A stretch of DNA of 64,000 nucleotides from Canna indica (taxonomy: Eukaryota; Streptophyta; Magnoliopsida; Zingiberales; Cannaceae). The stretch lies in the NCBI GenBank assembly GCA_034359265.1, contig CP136896.1, forward strand, positions 11,315,501 to 11,379,500, given 5' to 3'. Shown piece after piece: positions 32,859 to 46,000 of this stretch (its first letter is position 1; every line of letters starts with the position of its first letter). Position numbers and translations under genes: made by a program. A model generated the notes under the pieces. The model had not been told where the DNA came from and ran no database searches. It was given only the letters and a program-made list of their open reading frames with translations.

Positions 32859-34544
32859 TGTTGGCTTTAGGTTTTCAACCTTAGCCTTAATCTCAGTTTT
32901 GATGGTTTTGATAATAACAAATATGGGGCTAATGATTTCATTGAAAATATCTTTCAGATTCCATATCGGTTAGTGCGTGACGTCCGCGATCAGAGAAATC
33001 GGATAAATCGACAAGGATGCTCGTCGGCGCTTGGGAATCTTCAAGAAAGGGAGTTTAGGTTTAGGGTGTCTAGAAATTAATGTAATCCTCATGATGAATC
33101 ATAAGAAACATAAAAATCTATCCTGAATCCTAAACCATGAAATTCCGGGATCACCCTGAAATTCACTAAGACTAGGGAGCTCCTTGGAGGGCTATATGAT
33201 CCAAACCTTTTCTTGAAATAAAAAATAGCGGTAATTGTTCCTTGGGTCAAAACTAGATAACGAGGTATTTTTTAGGATTTTTTGGAAACCTTTAGCCTAT
33301 CCTTATTTGACCCGAAAAATTAGGAAATTTTTGTTTTATACTATATCCCAAGAACTAGATTTTGATCCTTAGAGATTTTGATTTTTTAGATATTTTTATT
33401 GAACTCAAATGGGGTATAATCCTTGTATAACATTTATGTTTTAAAGTTATAGTTATCATGTTATAAAGTTATTTAACTTAAAATTAATAAATGATATATA
33501 AGTAGATGTAGTGGTGAAAACGGAACCAGAAGAACCAGACAAAACATAAGCTATCTGCCTTCTTCAGCTCAGGTTCGGTCGACCGATCGAAGCCCAAAAT
33601 GGGCAGTAGGCTTGGCGATTGACCGAGCGGTCGACCGACCAAAGAGTAAAAGGAGCGGTCGATGCTGGCGGTCGAACAGTCGATCGACCGACCATTCGAC
33701 CGGCGGCCTGTAACGGATAGTTTTCTATCTGTTGAACAACCGTTTCTTCAGTAGGGTATAAATATACCCTCATATGATTCTTTTAATCTTCTTCCTACAC
33801 TCCTACAAATTTCTTGAGCCATTAAAAGGAAGATTTGAGCCTTCCAAAAGATTGATTGAAGCACACCCTGTTCTTCATCGAGTTCTTCTTCAAGCGCTGT
33901 CTGCTTCCTCAACTCGGGATTCAATTCAAGCTCAACGACTTGGCCGAGTTGGAGGTTTTAAGGCTTGGAAAAGAGTAGATAATTTTTTTATTTTACTTTA
34001 AGCTCTTTTCCCTTGTAATTTTAACTGTTATTCGAAATTGTTTTTTATTTGTGCATGTGAAGACCAGGTGCTTGGTCTTGTTGTGTGAAGTGATTTCCTT
34101 GTTGTGAAGGAGTAAAGCCACTTGTATAAACTTAGTATTTACTAGGATTAGTTTAGTTGTTCCTTAGGGTTGAGGTGGAAGAGGGCTCTCGATAAGAAGG
34201 CGGAGACTTCCGGGTATGGAAGTACCTTAGGTCGAGAGTGCGTCTCTTCAAGTGAAAAGTCATCTGTATAAGGGAAACGTAAATTAATCTAGAAAAACTA
34301 ATTTGAAAATCCTAAGCGGGGTGTTTAGGTAGTGCAGTAGGCATTGGGGCCGAACCACTATAAATACTCGTGTTTGCATTGTTTTAAATTGTGTGTGCTT
34401 AATTGTTTATATCGTTTCCACATCCAATCGTAAAATCGCAAATTGCCTAAACTAATTATGTAAACGATTAAAATTGGAATTTACGCTAATAGATTTAGTA
34501 AACACACTATTCACCCCCCTTCTAGTGTCGCCATTTCGCCCACA
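32859..34544 (+). repeat. 5' LTR (1686 bp)
   Basis: TGTTGGCTTTAGG ... TTTCGCCCACA. It carries a TATAAATATACCC motif near 33758-33771 that may be the promoter, preceded by a cluster of GGTCGACC/TCGATCGA palindromes at 33576-33705. It is 83 bp shorter than the 3' LTR owing to one gap near 33630. Confidence 0.93.
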
Positions 34545-34546
34545 TT

Positions 34547-34558
34547 TGGTATCAGAGC
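34547..34558 (+). promoter_or_regulatory. Primer binding site (initiator Met tRNA)
   Basis: TGGTATCAGAGC, the standard plant tRNA-iMet complement, 2 bp after the 5' LTR. Confidence 0.92.
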
Positions 34559-35949
34559 GGGTTCGTAGCTTGAGATTTCATCATCTCTTCTACACATTGT
34601 CTCGATCTCGAAATGACTCTAGAGTCGGTAGCGTCTACACCTCCTAGGTTCGATGCCTCTAACTTTGGTGTATGGAAATCTAGGATGTACACATTTCTAA
34701 AGACTCAAGGTTTAAAAATATTTGACATGGTAAAGACAAAATATATTGAACCTAAGGAAAACATGAATGCATGGACCCAAGAACAAATTAAATTATTTGA
34801 ATCAAATGGTAAAACAACACACCTTCTATATTGCATATTTTCAAATGATATACTTGAAAAGGTCATGCATTGTACTTCCGCATTCGACATTTGGGCAACA
34901 TTAAACATGCTATATGATTTTGCAAAAACTGAAGAGATAACTACTTGTGATGAGGGGAGTGATGACAATTGTTATCCACCCAATACTAATATGGTTTTTG
35001 AAGCCCATAGTGCCTCTAGTCATAGGAGCACTAAAAGTCGGAAGAGAAAGGTGATATGTCACCTATGCAATGAGAAAGGGCACATGAAGAATAATTGCCC
35101 TAGTATAAAAAATAAGGCAAAGAGGAGGTCAAATGCTTTCACATCATCCTACTCAAATGAAGCATCCTCTTTTCATGACTATGAAGTCATTTCAAAAGAA
35201 TGCCTCATGAATGATAACAATGAGGTACAATCTTCCACTTCTAGTCATGTTAAAAATCTTGATAGTGATAGTGATGATAATACCTCTAATTCTTTAAGAA
35301 TGTCTTATGATGAGCTATTAGAAGAATCTAAGATGATGTATGACATGCTCATTAAATCAAATAAGGAAAAAAGAAAAATCAAAAAAGAAAATTTGAAGCT
35401 TGTCAATCATGTGCATGAGTTGAAGAATGCAAATGAAAAATGGAAAACTAGCATGATTGATTCTTGCCATGATACATTAACTCTAGAAGTTAATGAGTTG
35501 AAACATAAAAAATGAAAACTTAAAGAATGAAAATAACATGCTAAAAATTCAGTTGCATGCTATTCCAAGATCAATGAATGATTTGAAAAGTGAGGTTATC
35601 TTATTGAATAAGAAAGTAAATGAATTCAAAAATACTTCATCTACTAAGAACACTAGAATAAAAAATACCTATGTAAAGAATGTCAATGTTCATAATCATT
35701 CTCATGCTAGGCATTCCACATTTAAACCTCATGTTCAAAATAAGAATGTTTCATTTAAGAATGCTCATACTCATCATGTCTCACATGTCAAGCATTCAAA
35801 TGATAGATCTAATGTCCATAGCATAAATAAAAAGAAATTCAATGGACATTATTTTTGTTGTGATATTTTTGGTCATGCTATTTTTGATTGTGCATTTAAG
35901 AAAAATCCAAGTGTAGTTAAGACACTTTGGATTCCTACACTACTAGAAA

Positions 35950-36330
35950 AATGGGCATCAGCAACGGCTGATGCCGTTGCTGGGCCGTTGCTGAAGAGCA
36001 TCAGCAACGGCCGCGCCGTTGCAATAGAGCCGTGACAGAAAGTCGCGTTGCTGATAACTTAGCAACGGATCAGCAACGGCCGCTCGGGCCGTCGCTCAAA
36101 ATATTATCAGCAACGGCCGCTCGGGCCGTCGCTAAAAACATTGTCAGCAACTGTTTTTCCACAGACCCGGAGCCGTTGCTGATAACATTAATAGCAACGG
36201 CCGCTGAGTCCGTAGCAACGCCGTTAGTAAAACCCCGTCGCTAAGCTGTTGCTGTAGGTCATCAGCAACGACTTTCGATACACTTTTGGCAACGACTTTC
36301 CCACGGACGGCCGTGGGAAAGCCGTTGCTG
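35950..36330 (-). repeat. A3 3' subterminal repeats and boundary hairpin
   Basis: GCAACGGC/GCCGTTGC motifs on both strands. The hairpin at 36289-36328 (arms AACGACTTTCCCACGG and CCGTGGGAAAGCCGTT) again marks the inner edge. Confidence 0.85.
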
Positions 36331-36608
36331 ATGACGTATACCTGGAAACAGAAAAATTGAAAATTGAAAATTTCCATTGATACATTGATACATTATCTGA
36401 TACATAACTCACACACCCATACCCTCATACACACATCACAAACACACCAAGATATACATCAAAATAATTATATTTATATTGATAATTATCCACGATAGTA
36501 TAAAAACAATTCAAATGCAAAATTGAAGTATCAATATCCAAACAAAATAAGTTAAACAAGTTCAATATCTCAGTAACAAGTTCAATATCCAAACAAAAAA
36601 TCTCACGA

Positions 36609-38123
36609 TCACGATGGAGGATGGTCTGGATCATATGGCGGGGTCTGGAGTGCTTGAGTGTACACCGGCGTGGACTGACTCGAGGACGATGGATTAGATG
36701 ATGCTGAAGAGATGCCTACTTCGGGATGACCTGACATATTGCATAGCATAGCATGCATCTCCTCCATCATCTGAGTCTGACGCGCGACCGTCTCCTCTAG
36801 AGTCTTTATTCTGCTACTATGATCATAACTGGATCTAGAGGTGGACGGCCGCTCACCAGCGACCGGAGGGGTCGGTGCCCCAAGTGGCCCTAGCACGGCT
36901 CGCGCATGACCACTATCTGCGAAGCCATATACGCGGCCATGGTCCCAGCCACCTGCGGCCTCGACCCACGATGCTGTGTCAAAGTCCTCGGGGGTACCCC
37001 CGCGCTGCACCACCGTCTGGCTGTACGTCTCCTACTCGAGTTTGATTTTTTGTTTAATATTTATCATAAAACTTAAATTATAAATATATAATGAATAATT
37101 TAAACAAATATATAATTACCACAATGTATGCAGCGCGGTTGTCGATGTACTCCCCCGTCCCCTGTGCTCGACGGTGAGTCCGCTCAAACACCGCCATCGG
37201 GGAGGGTCGCTGGACAGTCCCATCATCCGACACCGTCGTCTACATTTACAAAACAAATACATTAATTAGTACACATAGTAACAAATAAAATATATAATTA
37301 AAAGATATACTTACCATACGGTTCGCGTGCACTGCAAATGCAACAGAGCCGCCGGTGTGACGCGCTGCTCCCCCCGACATGCGATTTCTAGCCGCATTCC
37401 GAGAAACCTCCTGCCATTGATCCGTCGACCATATCCCCATGAGCTGGTCCCATATATCCAGAGTAATTCAACCGGGGCCGTATCCCCGAGTCTCCGCGAT
37501 GTTAGTGGTCCCAGCTCGGGCCATCGCTTGGGGCCGAGCCTGCCCCAGCTGCCCGTTGTACCTTGCCCGGGAAATAGCCTCCCAGGCAGCGTAAATGAAG
37601 GGCCTCTGGTCCTCGGCCCATGTATATCGAGCCTGCAAAATAATAATATCAGTACCAATATTAATATATCATCATGCATGTAAAAAATAATAATAATACG
37701 TGCCTCAAACTCGCGCCATAACATGTCGATGTGCTCGCTAGGCACGTGAGACCACGTAGGCCATGCCCCGTGCATGTATCGTCGAATAGTAGAAGAAATG
37801 CTCCTCGACACTTCTTCTTGCTCGAACCTGCACAACAAAAATAAATTTTAATATTATATTATGATATAATGAATTTGTAATGATTCATAATTCATGATAT
37901 ATTACCGCTCCCCAATCACTCTAATCAATCTACGTGACTCTGTGGCTGGTGGAGGCTGCCACCTGTTCGGCCCGCGTGGCCGCCTGCGTCTGGATGTACT
38001 AGCCTCGGCAGTATCATCCTCATGAGGATCAGCAACAGGAGGATCAGCTGCATGAGTAAGTGCTGGAGTCTCACCGATCGGAGACTCCGAAGCTCTCCTG
38101 CGTCGATAACCACGACCAGACAT
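36609..38123 (-). pseudogene. A3 second gene (tnpA-like), five exons with one nonsense codon
   Basis: Minus-strand exons: 38123-37906 (MSGRGYRRRRASES, basic), 37827-37704 (FEQEEVSRSISSTIRRYMHG, GAWPTWSHVPSEHIDMLW), 37632-37315 (core, ARYTWAEDQRPFIYAAWE), 37239-37120 (TTVSDDGTVQRPSPMAVFER) and 37031-36609 (ETYSQTVVQRGG ... Ser/Pro tail, coiled RIKTLEETVARQTQMMEE). Introns 1, 3 and 4 have GT-AG ends. Intron 2 reads GAG/GCACGT at the donor, best explained as a GC-AG intron. A TGA replaces Trp in GYGPGWIT near 37468. Otherwise all frames stay open, and exon 5 lacks the 1-bp loss seen in A2. The product would be a DNA-binding partner of the transposase by analogy with En/Spm. Confidence 0.85.
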
Positions 38124-38198
38124 ATCTGTCGAACAGACATATAATCAGATTATTGTATAAATAGTAGAGATATATTTAATAAAATATATACTTTACAA

Positions 38199-41100
38199 TT
38201 ATTCCTCATCATCTGAATAATAGTCTTCGAATTCTTCTTCTTCTTCCTCTTTTTCCTCTTCTTCATCTTCTTCATCTCCAGCTTCCTCAATTTAATGATC
38301 GTCATCATCAGCATATTCAACTTCTAATTGAATTGATGTTGTGTCTGCATCCTCGAGTATTGGAATAATACGATCCACAGCAGGAAGATCATCTTCTTGA
38401 TAGAAACCAGGAGGATCATTTTCTCCTACTATCGGATTAATTTTTCCTCTACCTTTTGTCTTACAGACTACACGCCAATCTGCTCTATCTTTATTTCGAG
38501 CCGGATACTTCGCGTAATATACTTGTTCGGCTTGTGATGCCAATATAAAAGGCTCATTTGCTGCCAATTTCGATTTGTAATTAACCTCAATAAGTTTGTA
38601 TTTTGGATGAACTTTCATGCCCCTTTCTGTTGTATCGAACCAATGACATCTAAATACGATAACTAATTTCAAGCCGAAGTAGTGCAACTCTATGACTTCT
38701 TCCACCAGTCCATAAAAATCTATATCACATTCAACATAGGTTGTCCCTTTCACGCAGACCCCAGCATTCATCGTCTTCTTTGTAAATGAATATTCAACCG
38801 TGTGAAATTTATACCCGTTAACAAAATATCCGCTATAGCACGACACAAGTCGCGACGGTCCACTAACAAACTCAAATATTCTTTCATCTATTTCAGCTCT
38901 GTGATCTTTGCTGTAAGTCTAAATCCAAGTAGGGAAATCACGATTTCGTAATCTCTCCAATTCTTGATCGTTGTGAATAGAGTATTTTTGCACCATCTCA
39001 ATGTCAAATATTTCAATGAATTGTTCAATCTCTGGACAATTGAGTAATACATACAAGTGTGCCAAATGATACTCTTCATCGCTTAAGTGTCGAGATGGAC
39101 GAGAACCAAAAGCACGACCAGAGTGACAAAATATATTTAAACGTCCATCTGAATGTCGAACACCCCCGTCGTCGTTACGTGGAAGACGATCAAATCTTGT
39201 CTGTACTGTCGATTCAAAGTAAAATGAGCAGAATGTTGAAATTTCTTGGATGATATACGATTCAGATATTGATCCTTCAACAGCTGCGGTGTTCTTTACT
39301 TTTTTCTTCAGACGATTCATGTATCTTTCAAATAAGTACATCCACCGATATTGAACGGGGCCACCAACTCGTGCCTCGTATGCCAAGTGTATCGGTAGAT
39401 GCTCCATCGAGTCAAAAAATGGAGGAGGGAAAAACTGCTCCAGCTTGCATATGATTTCAACAATATTATTTTCAAGTGTTGACATATCTTCGACTCGAAG
39501 GATATTTGCACAGATGCTTCTAAAAAACATACTTAATTCAGTCAACGGACCCCAAATATTATCAGGTAGAAGATCTCGAAATGCGATCGGAAGTAATCTC
39601 TGCATGAATACATGACAATCATGGCTCTTCATCCCTGATATTTTGCAATCATCGATATTCACACATCGAGATAAGTTTGAAGCATATCCATCGGGTAATC
39701 TGAGTTCTTTTACCCATTGACAAACATCTTTGATCTGTTGTTTATTTAACACATATAGGGCCTTCGGTTTCAGATATCGTCCGTTGACCTCTTGTAACTC
39801 CAACTCTGGTCTTTTACAAAGTATTTTCAGATCATGTCGGGCTTTGACATTATCTTTAGTTTTTCCAAAAATATCCATCAAAGTGTTGAAAATATTATCA
39901 AACACATTTTTTTCAATGTGCATGACATCTAAATTATGTCGAATCAATAATGAACTCCAATAGGGCAATTCCCAAAAGATACTTTTTTTCACCCAGTTGT
40001 GTGTTTGGCCAAAACCTGACACTCTTTCATTGCGACCAAATACTATATCTGGAAGTGCTGAAACACGTGCTAACATTTGTTCACCAGACAACATCGGTGG
40101 TGGCCCATCTCTTTCGACTCTGCCCTTAGTAAATTTATTACGATTCCTTCGATACTGATGATTAACCGGTAGGAATCGACGATGACAATCAAAGAATGAG
40201 ATTTTTCATCCGTTCTAAAGACTGATTGACTTAGAGTGTTCCATACAATACGGACAAGAGAGTCGGCCGTGAGTGCTCCAACCCGACAACATGCCGTACG
40301 CGGGGAAATCATTGATTGTCCACAAGACCGCGGCCTTTAATTTGAAGTTTTGCTTCCGATGACAATCATAAGTGACAGCTCCCTCAGTCCACAATGTTTT
40401 CAATTCATCTATCAAGGGTCTGAGAAATATGTTAATTTCTTTTCGCGGACCCTTAGGACCCGGACTAATCATCGAAAGATAAATAAATTCATCTTTCATG
40501 CACATTGACGGTGGCAAATTATAAACTGTCAGCAGCACTGGCCAAACTGAATAAGGAGTTGTAGAATATCCAAACGGATTAAAACCATCTGTGCGCAATC
40601 CCAATATGATATTTCTAGTATCCCTAGCAAATGAAGGATAACATGTATCCAAATGTTTCCATGCTTCACTGTCAGATGGATGAGTCATTACTGTATCATC
40701 ACGACTTCTTGCATGCCAACTCATGTAGGGGGCTGTCTTTTCCGACATGAATAATCTTTGAAGCCTCGGTGTTAGTGGAAAATACCGAAGCACCTTAAAC
40801 GGGATATTTTTCTGTCGGACCGATTTCTTCTCCTTGTAACGAGGGTGTTGACATACAGGGCATTTATCCAACTGCACATTTTCTTTATAATATAAAATGC
40901 AGTTATTTTGGCACGCGTGTATTTTTTCGTACTCAAGCCCCAATTTTCTCATTAGCTTTTTAGTCTTATAAAAAGTAGGCTCAAACTTGTTATCAGTAGG
41001 CAGCATTCCATTAATTAATCCAGCAATCCGATCATACGCAACTCCGCTGATATTACAATCGGCCTTGATGTTTAAGAGCTGTGTCATTGCTGAAAACCTA

Positions 41101-41669
41101 GTGTATTTAGGACAATTCTCATACAAAGGTTCATCGGCAGCTTTCAACATCTCGTAAAATTCTGCAGCTTCTTTATTCGGTAATTCAATCTCTACCGTAG
41201 CCCCTACTTCTGTGATATCAACCGCTGTAGTATCTGGTGGGATTGATGTCTGAAGAACTGGCCGATCAACATTATCATTCAGGTGGAATTGACCCCCAAG
41301 ACTATCAAGTATCATAGTTCTATAGGGATTACATTGACTGGATGAAGAAGCACCAGCAGAGGAAGATTCTCCATATGTCTGAACGACAGGATTGCTCGAT
41401 GTCCCGACTTCGCATGACTCCCCGTGACAAGTCCATAGAAAATATCTTGGTGCAAATCCTTTGGTATATAGATGCAGAGTGACAGTCTCCCGATCCAAAA
41501 ATTATCCATTTGAACAAATGCGGCACGGACATCGGATTTGATCACCCATGCTAACGAAATTCCGATTCGAATAGGCGAAATTTAGGAAGTACGTTACGCC
41601 TAATCGAAACTCATTCGTTAAAGCTCCACGATCAAGACGTCGGTACATCCAACTTCGATCAGCCGACAT
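38199..41669 (-). pseudogene. A3 transposase (TNP2-like), full length but with at least five nonsense codons
   Basis: Start MSADRSWMYRR at 41669. Domains in order: N-terminal transposase-associated domain with a Cys cluster (to about 41500); the TNP2 core (about 41100-39900) with YEKIHACQNNCILYYKE, CPVCQHPRYK, YFPLTPRLQRLF, MSWHARSRDD, LRTDGFNPFG, VLLTVYNLPPSMCMK and CPYCMEH; the DUF4218 region (WELPYWSSLLIRHNLDVMHI, SHDCHVFMQRLLP, EARVGGPVQYRWMYLFERYM); the DUF4216 region; and an acidic tail to 38199. Nonsense: TAA for CGA near 41500, TAG and TGA near 40208-40215, TAG for CAG near 38917 and TAA for GAA near 38294. Most are C/T or G/A changes. It is about 1150 codons long, as in other plant CACTA elements. 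Confidence 0.93.
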
Positions 41670-41743
41670 GATTCTGTCAATCAATGACAATTTCTTTGGT
41701 TAATGTCTTTAGGTGAGATTGTCCTATTCCATTCGGGATTTAT

Positions 41744-41933
41744 GTTATTTGAACTGCACTTACATTTTTATTTTAACTGTTAACTAATTATTCTAAATTT
41801 CGGCAGCATCTCCCTATAGTTCTCCGAATACGCATATCATCTGGGCGCGTATCGGAGAACAAGAGAGATGTTGCCAAAATTTAGAATAATTAGATAACAG
41901 TTAAAATAAAAACGTAAGTGCAGTACAAATAAC
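41744..41933. repeat. 190-bp foldback in the A3 transposase leader
   Basis: Same position and exact same length as the foldback in A2. Outer ends GTTATTTGAACTGCACTTAC and the mirror GTAAGTGCAGTACAAATAAC; inner GTTCTCCGAATACGC against GCGTATCGGAGAAC. Confidence 0.9.
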
Positions 41934-42139
41934 TATATTCCCAAACTGTCCAATCAGGGACAATTCAAGAATTGTACATCGTATAAAAGATCATCTACTT
42001 TTTTTACACGAACATACAATCCCCGAACGGATCTAAGGTTTTGCTAAATCATATCCGACTCGTCGATGCGTACGTGAAACATATGAACTCATCGGATGCA
42101 TGATTATTTTCTAAATGTTTCGAGACCGTTCGAGTCCAT

Positions 42140-42215
42140 ATTGGATGATTCCGGCGCGCGTCCGAAGTGGACGATTCCGGCGCGCATCCGAAGTGGACGA
42201 TTCTGGCGCGCGTCC
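42140..42215 (-). repeat. A3 leader minisatellite (three units)
   Basis: GATTCCGGCGCGCGTCCGAA-type units, complement of the array at 2978-3063. Confidence 0.78.
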
Positions 42216-42649
42216 GAAATTAATCTAAACCCTAATAATTAATCTAACAAATTAAACAATTAATATAAATAATTAATTAACAATTAATTAACAATTATAA
42301 AACAATTAATTAACAATTATAAAACAATATAAATTATATATAAAATTATAAATTCCGGCGCCGGCGTACAGTGGCCGGACACACTGTTCGGCCACTGTAC
42401 AAGGTCCGGCGGCGGCCATCGGCCGACCGCCGCCGACCGAAACCCTAGAAATAGGGTTTCGGTCGGATTGATTCCCGCCGGCCGCAACGGGAAGAGACGG
42501 CCGGCCGGCGAGGCATACCTGAACAAGTCGACAGCAGCGGGAGGAGGAAGAGGCGTCGTCGGCAGCAGCGACAGCGGCGGCGAGAGGCGAGAGCAGGAGC
42601 GGCGGCGGCAACAGCGAGAGGAAGAAGGGTCGGGCGCGACTGGTGACCT

Positions 42650-42955
42650 ATATAAACTTATCAGCAACGGCTCACTCGCCCGTTAGAAAGCCGTTGCTGA
42701 TAAGTTATCATCAGCAATGGCTCACTTGTCCGTTAGAAAGCCGTTGCTGATAATTATAATATCAGCAACGGCTCGCGTGTCCGTCCGAAAGCCGTTGCAG
42801 ATAATTAAAATAATCCGCAACGGCTCGCGTATCCGTTAGAACGCCGTTGCAGATACAAATATCTGCAACGGCTCGGGCGGTCGTAAGAAAGCCGTTGCAA
42901 ATAGCAACGGCTTGAGCGGCCGTTGCTGATAGCCGTTGCTGAAGACCTAATTTCT
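42650..42955 (-). repeat. A3 5' subterminal repeats
   Basis: Mirror image of 2226-2530 in A2: paired GCAACGGC/GCCGTTGC motifs with CCGTTAGAA spacers. Probable tnpA binding sites. Confidence 0.88.
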
Positions 42956-43051
42956 AGTAGTGCTAGGCCAACTCACTCCCAAGGATCCAAAACTATTTGG
43001 GTACCAAAGATTTCATCTTTTTTTGTAGGGGGAGCTACCACACAAGGATGA

Positions 43052-46000
43052 ATGAGAAGTAGTGTATTGGAGTTGACTATGGACTTGAATGATGAATCCC
43101 TCATTGGTTGCAACTTCAAGCTACCTTGATGCCTTAGGTAAAGTTGGCATCGAAACTATTCCAGTATCATCTCCTATATCCCTTTGTTTTATCTAAGTTG
43201 GAGTTATGATAGATGCTTAAAATTGATTGATTTTCCCCGCTCTAAATATATTTCAAAAATGTTTTTGATCTTTGATTTCTCGGTCTCTTCGGAGACCTAG
43301 TTGGCCTATAATGGGCCTAAGCAACCTTGCGGTTCTAAATCGTAGGCACATTGTGGCATTTCGATTTTCAACCAATAGAAAGGGTTGGAGATCATATTTT
43401 TCATTCATTATTTTTGTGATCTCTAAAAATTCTTTTTGGTTTCATGATAATTCTCTTGAAACGAATTTATTTCTATCTAGCTTAGGTTAAAATTCTCAAA
43501 TGAAAATTTCTATTTCACCTTTGCTACTTAGTATGCTAACTTGCTAGTGATTGTATCATTGTGCTACTAATGCTTTTTCGCTTACAAGTTAACATTTATG
43601 TTAGTGGAAGACTAAATAGAATAGATTAGTTTGGTAAATTATCATGAAAAAAGTATAACTTTGATAAATTCAAAATCTAAGTGTTATACCTAATTGTTTA
43701 AGCTACAATCATGTCCCTATACTCATGACTAAAATTGCATGTAAAATCCTTGATTTCTCATGAGTAGGTAGAATTATGACACTTAGACAAACTTCATTAA
43801 ATGAAACTTGCCCTAAGTTAGAACTTGTCATTAGAGACATTCCATTAAGTCCAAACTAGTTAAACATGCTTAGAGATCTTATTTCTCAAATGTTTCACAT
43901 CTTAGGATCTCTTAAATTTATTTTGATATCATGACACCTCATTTTAAATGAATCTTTACTATCTAGCATAGGTTAAGGTTTTAAATGAAACTTTGCATTG
44001 TACCTTGCTATGTAGTAAGTTAGCTTGCTAAGTTGATATATTATTTCGTTATGATACTAATGAAGTCTACTTGCAAGTTAAGAATTGGAAAGCTATGCTA
44101 TCTAGAAGAAAATGAAAAAGGAAATGAAAAGGTTGGGCAAATTTTTAAAACTAAGGTATGGATTTAATTTTGGCAAGAATCTTAAATACAATACTTGAAT
44201 TTTCATCTCTAATGATGTCTCTATACTCATGATTGTTTTTGCATGACAAGTATATGAAATTTCATGAGTAGGAAAATATTTTGATAACTTAGGCAAATTT
44301 CATGATATCTTGATTGAATGAAACTTGCTCTAGGTTAAAACTCTTTAGAGACTTTATTTTAAGTTAAAAATGAAATGAACATGTTTAGATACACACATGA
44401 TATGATTCTAGGTGTTTCATCTTGAAAATTCATGTGTAGATGAAAATGTGATAACTAGATCACATTAGAGGACTTAAACTTGAAAGGTTTGACCCAAGTC
44501 AACAAATTGACTTGGACACTTGATTTTAAGTCCAAACTTCATAAACATATTTAGGAATAGGTATGACATATTTCCAAGCACTTAGAATATAAAATTCATA
44601 TGGATATGGATAAAATGACAATAGAGGTTAATTCATGATTATCTCTTTTGAACCTAGTTGACCCAAGTCAACAAGTTGACTTAAAGATCTTATTTCCAAA
44701 CCATATTTAAGAAACATGTTTAGATTTAATCATGTTAGGTATCCATAGGGTTAAATTTAAAAAATCATGAGTAAATGTTATGATTGAAACTTAGCAAGTT
44801 TCATAAAAAACTAGTTTAGTTTTGAATGAAACCATGCTAGGTTGATATCTTGACTTAAGGACATAACTTTCATTCCAAACTTGACATATACTCTTTACAT
44901 GATCATCATGTGGTGTCATGAAAGTTTGAATGAAAATTGAACAAGTTTTGAAAATGACTGAAAATTACAAAAATACCATTTAACCTACTATTTGTATTAA
45001 TTTCAATTATTTTTAGAGAAATATAGAAAAATATTTTTTAGATGATTCTTGAAACTACACTCTCACTGAAAAATCTAGTTACTTAAGTAAAAATTTTAAA
45101 ATATTTCATCAAGAATCCAATTTATAATGAATTTTTGAAGTTGGATTTCAAAATGCAAAGTATCATCCTTAATTGAAATATCAATCTTTCAATACTTTGA
45201 TCTTTCTTCAAAAACTTCAAATGAAAACTTATATATACCATTTGGATTCCATTTCTAATATCATTCACCAATTTCTTGAGTAAAATCATTTCTAGGAATG
45301 ATTTTGAATTCTTGAATGATAGCTAGAAACTACATTTGGTATGTTTTCATTAAAATCAATATAGGATGAAAAATGGTCTTTGAATTTTTTTTTGAATTCA
45401 AACTTTATTCATGCATTTCAAATGACCATTCAATAATTGGTATCAAAATTTTCATCCAAAAATTGGTACCAAAGCTTTCATCGAAAATATGATTTTGTTT
45501 AAGTTCTAAAAATTTGATTTATGAAAACTTAAGGTATAGGTTGACCTAAGTCAACAAAATAACTTAAAAATCTCATCTTAACCCCAAACTTAATTCATAG
45601 ACTTACATTATCTCATGTTTGATGTCTAGATGCCTAAATATGAAAAAACATGAGTAGATAGCAAAACTTGAGACTTAGCAATTTCATAGTTTTCATTTTT
45701 ACTTCAAGTGAAAATGTGCTAAGTTTATATTTAAATCAAATGATTTCATTTTCTTTTCAAACTTGATATACATGATTTAACTGACTATATCTATGTATTT
45801 TGAAAGTTTGAATGAAATCTCAAAATGCCATATGAGAATGTACATGATTTAGTCTTGTATTGTATCTATCAATTTCTTTCATGTATAAATTAAGTTTCAT
45901 ATCAAAAATTGTTTTCCATCCCTTGGTTGAGATTTTCATGTTTCATGAAAAATACTCCTTAGAGTCTCAACCTCATGAAAATATGTGTTCTTCATTCCTT

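Larger units (their letters stand above)
35938..42962 (-). mobile_element. CACTA transposon A3, nearly full length, minus strand
   Basis: Ends CACTACTAGAAAAA at 35938 and AATTTCTAGTAGTG ending at 42962, TSD CTA at 35935-35937 and 42963-42965. At 7025 bp it is the only complete-length family-A copy here and serves as reference for A1 and A2. It holds both genes in the standard order, but nonsense codons in both mean it is not autonomous as read. Insertion into the gag of the LTR element makes it the youngest layer of the nest. Confidence 0.96.
34613..43051 (+). pseudogene. Copia-type gag, frameshifted and split by CACTA A3
   Basis: Begins MTLESVASTPPRFDASNFGV, the usual start of plant Copia gag proteins (DUF4219/UBN2 type), followed by a shortened UBN2 region (TLNMLYD runs straight into FAKTEEITT). 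A CCHC zinc knuckle is at CHLCNEKGHMKNNC (about residues 146-159), then an Asp/Ser-rich and a Lys-rich coiled stretch. One extra A in the run before 35513 ends the frame early. The next frame (to 35937) has a second knuckle-like motif whose first Cys is replaced (HYFCCDIFGHAIFDC). A3 is inserted after TLWIP. Reading resumes at 42966 and ends at 43049-43051 after IWVPKISSFF. It cannot make a full protein as it stands. Confidence 0.85.

Noticed and set aside
34705..34968. Antisense frame over gag
   Set aside because: Shadow of the gag frame.
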